Part shown: piece after piece, positions 56,929 to 64,000 of the stretch
Layout: each line of letters opens with the position of its first letter
How positions within the stretch are numbered: position 1 is the stretch's first letter
Origin: Anaerococcus urinomassiliensis
GTDB taxonomy: Bacteria; Bacillota; Clostridia; Tissierellales; Peptoniphilaceae
NCBI RefSeq assembly: GCF_900128425.1
Contig: NZ_LT635782.1
Span: forward strand, 597,359-661,358
Length of the DNA stretch: 64,000 nucleotides
Reading direction: 5' to 3'
Program-made: the position numbers and the translations under genes
Notes under the pieces: generated by a model
Told to the model about the DNA's origin: nothing
The model's database searches: none
Seen by the model: the letters and a program-made list of their open reading frames with translations, nothing else

Positions 56929-58320
56929 ATGATAAAAACAATAATATTAGCAGCAGGTGAAGGGACTAGGATGAAGTCCCACAAATCTAAAGTATTACAC
57001 AAATTACTCAATAGAGAAATGATAAAATATGTAGTAGAATCTTCAAAATTAGACGAATCTCAAACTATTATCATTGCTGGCAAAAATAAAAACGACTTAG
57101 AAGAAATTTTTACAGATGAAATTATTATTGAACAAAAAATAGGGGAATCTTATCCTTATGGAACTGGCTATGCTGCCTCTCTTGCAATAAATAATATTGA
57201 AGATGAGGATACGGTTTTAGTTTTAAATGGGGATATACCACTAATTACAAAAGCTTCCATCAAAGAATTTGTAGACAATCACATTTCATCAAATTCTTGC
57301 GCTTCTGTATTATCTACTAGAGTTATTAATCCTATAGGATATGGGCGCATAATAAGAGATGAAAAAGGAGAATTTATTGGCATAGTTGAGCATAAAGATC
57401 TTGATTTATCCCAGAATTCTATTGATGAGATAAATACAGGAATATATGCTTTTAATGGTAAATGCTTTAAAAAATCAGTAACATGCTTGGAAACAAACAA
57501 TGAGCAGAATGAACTTTATTTGACCGATTGCATAGATATTTTATACAATCAAGGTGAAAAAGTTATGGCCTTTACAGCCCATGATCCTAGCGAATTTTAT
57601 GGAATAAACAATAAAAAAGAGCTAGCAGAGGCAAGTAAAATTTTACAAAAACGAGTAAATGACAACCATATGCTAAATGGAGTTATAATAGAAAATCCAG
57701 ATATGGTTATCATAGATCCGTTAGTAAAAATTGGCCAGGATACCGTAATCTCTGGTCCAGTAAAATTATTGGGTCAAACAGTTATTGGAGAAAACTGTAT
57801 AATAGAAGGATCAACAAGGATTGAAGATTCCAAAATCAGTAGTGATGTAAAAATTGACAATTCAGTGATAGAATCTTCAAGTGTTGCCGAAGGAACAGAT
57901 ATAGGACCTTACTCTCACTTAAGACCAAAAGCTAATCTGGGCAAGAATGTTCACATTGGTAACTTTGTAGAGGTTAAAAACTCAAATGTTGGAGACAATA
58001 CAAAAGCTGGTCACTTAGCTTACATTGGAGATAGCGACTTAGGTAGTGGCATCAATATAGGATGTGGGGTTATTTTCGTAAATTATGATGGGAAATTTAA
58101 ACATAGATCAATAGTTGAAGATGATGCCTTCATAGGATCAAATTCAAACATAGTAGCTCCCGTTAATATAAAGAAAGATGCCTATATAGCAGCTGGTTCA
58201 ACAATTACAAAAGATGTTAATGAGGGTATGTTATCAATAGAGAGGGCTGAGCAAAAAAATATTGCTGGTTACACTTATAAAAAACGTAAAAGAGATATAG
58301 AAAAATCAAAGGAGAAATAA
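56929..58320 (+). CDS. glmU: Bifunctional GlmU: glucosamine-1-P acetyltransferase / GlcNAc-1-P uridyltransferase
   Basis: A 463-residue enzyme giving UDP-GlcNAc for the cell wall. Uridyltransferase domain: ILAAGEGTRMKSHKSKVLHK, GTGYAASLAI, LNGDIPLI, and INTGIYAF. C-terminal left-handed beta-helix with hexapeptide repeats (about 250-440): GPYSHLRPKANLGKNVHIGN, FVNYDGKFKHR, IAAGSTITKDV. It overlaps prs by one base. Confidence 0.95.
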   Translation: MIKTIILAAGEGTRMKSHKSKVLHKLLNREMIKYVVESSKLDESQTIIIAGKNKNDLEEIFTDEIIIEQKIGESYPYGTGYAASLAINNIEDEDTVLVLNGDIPLITKASIKEFVDNHISSNSCASVLSTRVINPIGYGRIIRDEKGEFIGIVEHKDLDLSQNSIDEINTGIYAFNGKCFKKSVTCLETNNEQNELYLTDCIDILYNQGEKVMAFTAHDPSEFYGINNKKELAEASKILQKRVNDNHMLNGVIIENPDMVIIDPLVKIGQDTVISGPVKLLGQTVIGENCIIEGSTRIEDSKISSDVKIDNSVIESSSVAEGTDIGPYSHLRPKANLGKNVHIGNFVEVKNSNVGDNTKAGHLAYIGDSDLGSGINIGCGVIFVNYDGKFKHRSIVEDDAFIGSNSNIVAPVNIKKDAYIAAGSTITKDVNEGMLSIERAEQKNIAGYTYKKRKRDIEKSKEK

Positions 58321-59306
58321 TGTCATCTAAAAATTCACAATCATTTATCCAAAGAGGAGAACTAAAACTACTAAGCGGAAATGCCAATCATAAGCTTTCT
58401 GCATCTATAGCTAAAGCTTTAGGAGTTGAGCTTGGAGAATCCGAGATTGAAAAGTTTAGTGATGGTGAAATAAAAATCAAAATCAACGAATCTATTAGGG
58501 GAAAAGATGTATATATTGTTCAACCTACATCTTATCCAACTAATGATAATCTTATGGAACTACTAATTATGGTAGATGCTTGTAGAAGAGCTTCAGCAGG
58601 CTATATCAATGCAATAATTCCATATTATGGATATGCTAGACAAGACAGAAAAACTAGAGGTCGTGAACCAATAACTGCAAAACTTGTTGCTAATCTATTG
58701 ACAATAGCTGGAGTTGATAGAATTATCACAATGGACTTGCATGCTGGACAAATTCAAGGTTATTTTGATATACCAGTAGACCACTTTTCAGCTATAAGAC
58801 TTCTATCAAGCTACTTTACAGACATGGCTTTTGATAAACCAGATGACTTTGTTGTAGTAAGCCCTGACTTGGGTGGAGTAAGAAGGGCTCGTGAATTTTC
58901 AGATTATTTAAAACTTCCAATAGCTATTATTGAAAAAAGACGTCCAATGCCAAATGTATCTGAGGTAATGAGTGTTATAGGCGATTTCAAAGGCAAACAT
59001 GCAATTCTAGTAGATGACATGGTTGATACAGCAGGAACCATTACAAATGCAGCAAACTATTTGATTGAAAATGGAGCAAAAGACGTATATATAGCTGCAA
59101 CTCATGGTGTATTGTCAGGAAAAGCAATTGAAAGACTTTCTGATTCTAGTGTAAAAGAAGTTATTATAACAAATACAATCGAACTTCCAAAAGAAAAACA
59201 ACTTGATAAGATAAAGCAATTGGAAGTTGGACCATTACTTGCCGAAGCAATTCATAGAATCAATACCTATGAATCAATAAGTGGTCTTTTTGATGATGGA
59301 GAATAA
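58320..59306 (+). CDS. prs: Ribose-phosphate pyrophosphokinase
   Basis: A 328-residue PRPP synthase. IPYYGYARQDRKTRGREPIT, DLHAGQIQGYFDIPVDH and the PRPP loop VDDMVDTAGTI (near 220) are diagnostic. It makes PRPP for purine, pyrimidine, NAD and His synthesis. Its gene starts in the glmU stop and ends at the pth start, the common glmU-prs-pth order of Firmicutes. Confidence 0.96.
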   Translation: MSSKNSQSFIQRGELKLLSGNANHKLSASIAKALGVELGESEIEKFSDGEIKIKINESIRGKDVYIVQPTSYPTNDNLMELLIMVDACRRASAGYINAIIPYYGYARQDRKTRGREPITAKLVANLLTIAGVDRIITMDLHAGQIQGYFDIPVDHFSAIRLLSSYFTDMAFDKPDDFVVVSPDLGGVRRAREFSDYLKLPIAIIEKRRPMPNVSEVMSVIGDFKGKHAILVDDMVDTAGTITNAANYLIENGAKDVYIAATHGVLSGKAIERLSDSSVKEVIITNTIELPKEKQLDKIKQLEVGPLLAEAIHRINTYESISGLFDDGE

Positions 59307-59885
59307 ATGTATTTTATAGTAGGACTTGGCAATCCAGGTAGGCAATACGAAAATACCAGGCATAATGTTGGATTTTTAACTATTGATTACCTTGCCAATA
59401 AACACAACATTGACGTTAAAAAATCAAAATTTAAAGCCTTATATGGCCAGGGAGAAATTTCTGGCCAAAAAGTCATGCTCATAAAGCCACAAACTTATAT
59501 GAACAATTCAGGTGAAGCAGTAAGGGATTTTAGAAATTTTTATAAATTTGAGGAAGATAAGCTAATTGTTATTGTAGATGATATAGATATTGATTTTGGA
59601 AAAATAAGGATTAAACAAAAGGGTTCAGCTGGAACTCACAATGGAATGAAGTCAATCATTTATCAACTGCAATATGATACTTTTCCAAGGATAAAAGTTG
59701 CAGTAGGCAAAAAACCAGATTATATGGACCTTGCTAACTTTGTATTAAGTGGTTTTAGCGAAAAGGAAGTCGAGATAATAAGAGAAGAAATAAAGCTAGC
59801 TTCTCAATCTATTGAAACATTGCTTGAAAGTGGAATTGATAAAGCAATGAACAAGTTTAATTCTATAAACTTGTTGGAAGAGTAG
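59307..59885 (+). CDS. pth: Peptidyl-tRNA hydrolase
   Basis: A 192-residue Pth. VGLGNPGRQYENTRHNVGF includes the catalytic His near residue 20; KPQTYMNNSGEAV, VDDIDIDFGKIRIKQKGSAG and THNGMKSI follow. It frees tRNA from stalled peptidyl-tRNA. It starts immediately after the prs stop. Confidence 0.95.
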   Translation: MYFIVGLGNPGRQYENTRHNVGFLTIDYLANKHNIDVKKSKFKALYGQGEISGQKVMLIKPQTYMNNSGEAVRDFRNFYKFEEDKLIVIVDDIDIDFGKIRIKQKGSAGTHNGMKSIIYQLQYDTFPRIKVAVGKKPDYMDLANFVLSGFSEKEVEIIREEIKLASQSIETLLESGIDKAMNKFNSINLLEE

Positions 59886-59887
59886 TA

Positions 59888-62800
59888 ATGAATCCATTAA
59901 TAAATAGATTAATTAATTTAGATCAAATTAAAAATGTAAATGAAAATATTGTTAATAGCTCTCCAATATATATTCATGGACTTACAGAAGGGATAAAAGC
60001 ACATTTGGTTTTATCTCTTTTTAAAAGTTTAGGTAAGAATATTATTTTAATAGCCGAAAATGAAAAAAGAGCAAAAGAATATTTAGATGACATCAATAGC
60101 ATGGAAGATATAGGTCTTTATTATCCATCTTATGATATTAACTTTTATAATATAAAGTCGATTGATGATGAAATTACCTCAGATCGCATGCAAATTTTGA
60201 TAAAACAGGCAAAAAAACAAAAATTCATTACAGTTACCACTATTGATGCTATAAAAAATAAATTGACGCCTTTACACAAATTTAATGAGAGCTTTGTTAA
60301 TATAACAAGCGAGGATGTGATTGATGATTTTAAGCTAATAAAGACTTTATCTGATTTAAACTTTACAATTACATCTTTAGTTGAAAACAAGGGTGAATTT
60401 TCTAGACGTGGATCTATAATAGATTTTTGGCCAGTTGATTATGACCATCCAATACGTCTGGAATTGTTTGACGACGAGATTGATTCAATAAGAATTTTTG
60501 ATGAAAAAAATCAAAGAACTATTGAAAATATTGATAAAGTTACGATTTCACCCTTAAATGAGCTTATTTATGATGAAGATGATTTTGATAGCGCAATAGT
60601 TGAGATCAAAAAAGAAATTAGCAAAATAGGCAAAGTTGATAGTAATGATCAGAAGTTAGTTGATAAATACAATCAAATAATAGATTATCTTACAAATAGT
60701 CGATATGTTTCAAATTGGGACTTGATAAATCCTTATAGAAAAAAGAACTATGAAGTATTTACAGATTACTTAGCAGAAGATACAGTTTTTGTATTTGATG
60801 ATATTTCAAGGATAGCTTTGGCAGAAGAAAGCAATGTAGATAGTTTTATAGAAGATATTACCTACCAAAGGGATAGGGGTGAGGTATTTAATAGTTTTAA
60901 AGATTTGCTGATAGCAAGTGATGATATATACAAAAAAATAGAAGATTTTTCTATAGTTAACCTCACATCTTTATTAAAAAGATCCAAGCTTTTTAATCCA
61001 AGACTTTTAGTGGATTTAAAGACTATGGAAGCAGAAAATTTTAATAAAAACTTAGATGTTTTTGTTGAATTTGCACAAAATCTAGAAAGTAAAGCTAAAG
61101 TGTATGTTCTTACTTCAAATGAGGATAATAAAGAAAAGCTTTATGATGTATTTAGCTATAATAACTATAGTAATGCTAGCTACAAAGACACTAGCCAAGT
61201 TACTATATCAGATGTTTTTGCCAAAGAAGGTTATTATATACCAAGTGAAAATCTCTATGTTTTTACTCAAAAAGAGTTATATGGTCATGGCAAGAATAAA
61301 TCTCATAAGAAAATTAAAAATAAATTATCTTCATCAGATATCATAAACTATTCTGATTTAGATATTGGAGATTATGTTGTACACGAGAATAATGGTATTG
61401 GTATATATAGTGGCCTTGAAAAAATTGAAGTTAACAATATTCAAAAGGATTTTATTGTCATAAATTATAAGGGCAATGATAAGGTATATGTCCCAATTGA
61501 TCAGATGAATCTTGTTTCAAAATATATTGGTAATAAGGGAGAAAAACCTAGACTATCCACACTCGGCTCGCCTACTTGGACTAAGGCTAAGCAAAGAGCC
61601 AAAAAGGCTGTAGATGAAATTGCTGACGACTTGGTAAAACTCTATGCGAAAAGATCAAAAATTAGTGGACATGCCTTTGGTTCAGATACACCATGGCAAA
61701 ATGAGTTTGAGCAATCTTTTCCTTACGAAGAAACTTATAGTCAAATACGAAGTATCCGTGAGATAAAAGATGATATGGAAACTGATAAGCCTATGGATAG
61801 GCTTTTGACAGGAGATGTTGGATATGGTAAAACAGAAGTTGCCTTAAGAGCAGCATTTAAATCTATTGTAGACGGTTATCAAGTAGCTTTTCTAGTACCA
61901 ACCACAATTCTTGCCAGTCAACATTATGAAACAGCTAAGGATAGATTCAAAGATTTTCCCATGGATATAAGATTATTGTCTAGATTTAATAGCAAGAAAG
62001 AACAAGATCAGACGGTTAAGGACTTAAAAAATGGTAAAGTAGACTTTGTAATAGGTACTCATAGAATTTTATCAAAAGATGTTTCATTCAAAAAATTAGG
62101 TTTATTAATAATTGATGAGGAGCAAAGGTTTGGTGTTAAAGATAAGGAGAAATTAAAGGGACTAAAGACTAACTTAGATGTTCTTACTCTATCAGCAACA
62201 CCAATACCTAGAACCTTACAAATGTCATTAGCTGGTATAAGAGACCTATCAACACTTGATGAACCACCTGAGGAAAGACTTCCTGTTAATACCTATGTCA
62301 TTGAATACGATGAAAATATTATAAAATCTGCCATAGAAAAAGAATTAAACAGAAATGGTCAAGTCTACTTTGTATATAACAGAGTCCATAATATAACTTT
62401 ATTGTACAATCACCTAGCTGAGCTAGTTCCAAATGCAAGGATAGAGATAATTCATGGCAAATTAACTCCTAAACAAATCGAAAATATAATGAGTGATTTT
62501 GTAATTGGTGATATTGATATTTTGCTTTCCACAACCATAATAGAAACTGGTATGGACATATCAAATGTAAATACACTCATAGTATATGATTCGGATATGA
62601 TGGGTCTTTCCCAACTTTACCAGCTAAAGGGTAGGATAGGTAGAGGTAATAGGTCTTCCTATGCTTATTTTACATATAGGAGAGGCAAAGTCTTATCTGA
62701 AATAAGTGAAAAGAGGCTCAAATCAATTAGAGACTTTTCTGATTTTGGTAGTGGTTACAAAATTGCAATGAAAGACTTAGAACTAAGAGGAGCTGGAAAT

Positions 62801-63376
62801 CTACTAGGTGAAAGCCAAAGCGGCCATGTTGAAGCAGTTGGTTATGATCTCTATGTCAAGTTCTTACAAGAAGCAGTAGAAAAAGCTTCGGGTAAAGAAA
62901 TAGATATCAAAAAGAAATCTGATGTGTATATAGATATTAAGGTCGATGCTTATATTCCAAACTCATATATAAGTGATGGAGCTCAAAAAATTGAAATGTA
63001 TACAAGGATTGCAAGAATTAGTGATAGTGATGACTATAATATTTTGGTCGAAGATTTGATAGATATTTATGGCGATATCCCAATAATGGTGGATAATATA
63101 ATGTATGTATCTCTTATTAAATCTCTAGCTGAAAAAATAGGCTTTAAGGAAATAAGAGAATTGAAAGGTTTTGTTAATTTATATTTTGAAAATAGAGAAG
63201 ATTTTTCTTTTGAAGAACTAAAGGAAATTAGCGCATCTTTTAAAGGTGATATGCAGATGGATTTATCAAATAGACCATCTTTTAAGATTCCAATTTCAAA
63301 AACAAAATTAATTGATACCTATAATCTTTTAGAAGTTATTGATAACATAAGGAGTAATGATGAAAAAAACAAGTAA
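59888..63376 (+). CDS. mfd: Transcription-repair coupling factor Mfd
   Basis: A 1162-residue DNA translocase that removes stalled RNA polymerase and recruits UvrA. In order: UvrB-like N-terminal region ([14 protein letters not shown]), RNA-polymerase interaction domain ([17 protein letters not shown], near 495), Walker [16 protein letters not shown] (near 640), [35 protein letters not shown], and [17 protein letters not shown] motif ([20 protein letters not shown]), and a C-terminal TRCF domain. Its end overlaps the start of the next gene by about 17 bases. Confidence 0.96.
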   Translation: MNPLINRLINLDQIKNVNENIVNSSPIYIHGLTEGIKAHLVLSLFKSLGKNIILIAENEKRAKEYLDDINSMEDIGLYYPSYDINFYNIKSIDDEITSDRMQILIKQAKKQKFITVTTIDAIKNKLTPLHKFNESFVNITSEDVIDDFKLIKTLSDLNFTITSLVENKGEFSRRGSIIDFWPVDYDHPIRLELFDDEIDSIRIFDEKNQRTIENIDKVTISPLNELIYDEDDFDSAIVEIKKEISKIGKVDSNDQKLVDKYNQIIDYLTNSRYVSNWDLINPYRKKNYEVFTDYLAEDTVFVFDDISRIALAEESNVDSFIEDITYQRDRGEVFNSFKDLLIASDDIYKKIEDFSIVNLTSLLKRSKLFNPRLLVDLKTMEAENFNKNLDVFVEFAQNLESKAKVYVLTSNEDNKEKLYDVFSYNNYSNASYKDTSQVTISDVFAKEGYYIPSENLYVFTQKELYGHGKNKSHKKIKNKLSSSDIINYSDLDIGDYVVHENNGIGIYSGLEKIEVNNIQKDFIVINYKGNDKVYVPIDQMNLVSKYIGNKGEKPRLSTLGSPTWTKAKQRAKKAVDEIADDLVKLYAKRSKISGHAFGSDTPWQNEFEQSFPYEETYSQIRSIREIKDDMETDKPMDRLLTGDVGYGKTEVALRAAFKSIVDGYQVAFLVPTTILASQHYETAKDRFKDFPMDIRLLSRFNSKKEQDQTVKDLKNGKVDFVIGTHRILSKDVSFKKLGLLIIDEEQRFGVKDKEKLKGLKTNLDVLTLSATPIPRTLQMSLAGIRDLSTLDEPPEERLPVNTYVIEYDENIIKSAIEKELNRNGQVYFVYNRVHNITLLYNHLAELVPNARIEIIHGKLTPKQIENIMSDFVIGDIDILLSTTIIETGMDISNVNTLIVYDSDMMGLSQLYQLKGRIGRGNRSSYAYFTYRRGKVLSEISEKRLKSIRDFSDFGSGYKIAMKDLELRGAGNLLGESQSGHVEAVGYDLYVKFLQEAVEKASGKEIDIKKKSDVYIDIKVDAYIPNSYISDGAQKIEMYTRIARISDSDDYNILVEDLIDIYGDIPIMVDNIMYVSLIKSLAEKIGFKEIRELKGFVNLYFENREDFSFEELKEISASFKGDMQMDLSNRPSFKIPISKTKLIDTYNLLEVIDNIRSNDEKNK

Positions 63377-64000
63377 ATTAGTAGCACTTTTATTAACAAG
63401 TTCAATGTTTTTAGCAGCTTGCAATAACAATCAAGATGCAAATACAAAAGAAGAAGCAAAAGTAGAATCAACAGAAAAAGCAACAAAAGAGTCTAACTCA
63501 CAATTAGATGATAAAACAGTTGCCATGGTAAATGGAGAAAAGTTGAGTAAGGATGACTATAAAAAAGAAATTTCCTTCTATGGAGCAACTCTTGCAAGCC
63601 AACAACAACTTAAAAATTCAGTTATCCAAATGATGGTACAGGATAAACTTATTGCTGATGATTCTGCAAAAAATGATTTAAAAGTAGATGATAAAGAAGT
63701 TTCAGATGCATTTTTACAACAAGTTGATAGACTTGGTGGCAAAGAAACATTCGATAAGATGTTGGATGATTACAACATGGATGTAGAAATGTTCAAGGAA
63801 ACCATCAAGAAAGATTTGATGTATAAAAAACACAAAGAATGGTTTGACAAAAATCATGAGGTAACTGAAGATGAAATCAATAAATACTATGAAGAAAATA
63901 AAGATCAATTTAAGAAAGTTGATGCATCTCACATCTTAGTAGAAGATGAAGAAACTGCTAAAGAAGTAAAACAAAAATTAGACGCTGGAGAAGATTTTGC
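63360..64000 (+). CDS. prsA: Foldase PrsA-like lipoprotein, 5' part
   Basis: The gene runs off the right edge. The lipoprotein signal [21 protein letters not shown] places the protein outside the membrane; SurA-like N-terminal helices ([20 protein letters not shown]) follow, and the beginning of a PpiC rotamase domain ([19 protein letters not shown]) is visible before the cut. It helps secreted proteins fold. AAGGAGT precedes two adjacent ATGs (63357 and 63360). It overlaps the end of mfd. Confidence 0.85.
   Translation, partial: MKKTSKLVALLLTSSMFLAACNNNQDANTKEEAKVESTEKATKESNSQLDDKTVAMVNGEKLSKDDYKKEISFYGATLASQQQLKNSVIQMMVQDKLIADDSAKNDLKVDDKEVSDAFLQQVDRLGGKETFDKMLDDYNMDVEMFKETIKKDLMYKKHKEWFDKNHEVTEDEINKYYEENKDQFKKVDASHILVEDEETAKEVKQKLDAGEDF

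Overview
The window is low-GC, strongly AT-rich DNA from a Gram-positive anaerobe of the Bacillota. Gene content (MurT/GatD, GatCAB, PcrA-LigA, QueT behind a preQ1 switch, a clostridial-type RlmD tail) and an erm(A)/erm(TR)-type methylase known from Gram-positive anaerobic cocci fit the Peptoniphilaceae. Anaerococcus is my best guess, but that is inference; no 16S rRNA gene is present.

Layout. (1) 1-908: 3' part of chromosomal rlmD. (2) 0.9-31.3 kb: an accessory island of several nested or decayed mobile elements. It holds a broken IS3 copy; a CopZ-like Fe-S protein; the methylase gene with two leader peptides and an attenuator; an ArdA-like gene with an in-frame stop; a tyrosine integrase; a replication-initiator gene cut by a well-preserved IS3 element with a 3-bp target duplication; a large serine recombinase (13.2-14.9 kb); a defence cluster (15.5-21.2 kb) with an ABC three-component operon (SMEK protein, small middle component, DUF2326 ATPase), an orphan AbiEi antitoxin and a HEPN-type protein; then a mobilizable module (MobC, oriT-like dyads, TetR, two ABC exporter half-transporters, an ECF transporter, a second large serine recombinase). 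(3) 31.4-38.5 kb: chromosome with an alcohol dehydrogenase, a serine hydrolase, tRNA-Lys, a C39-like lipoprotein, queT and the copper operon copA-csoR. (4) 38.6-40.0 kb: an IS110-family element. (5) 40.0-64.0 kb: dense housekeeping DNA, mostly on the plus strand: murT-gatD, yerC-like, pcrA-ligA-gatCAB, an S-adenosylhomocysteine deaminase-like gene, an acpS-nnrD fusion, alr, mazF, murC (minus), rpiB, deoD, glmU-prs-pth-mfd and a prsA-like foldase cut by the window end.

How parts work together. The ABC-3C genes overlap and form one operon behind a frameshifted XRE regulator. Near-identical 42-bp dyad modules lie just upstream of rep and of a small ORF before the first serine recombinase, suggesting one regulator for both. 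The TetR gene and the transporter operon share a GAACGA-type dyad. The copper operon has a CsoR-type operator, and copA carries a C-terminal CopZ domain with its own ribosome binding site and start codon. The most unusual points are the ABC-3C/HEPN/AbiEi cluster, the reconstructable split rep, the copA/copZ arrangement, the acpS-nnrD fusion, and mazF without a neighbouring antitoxin.
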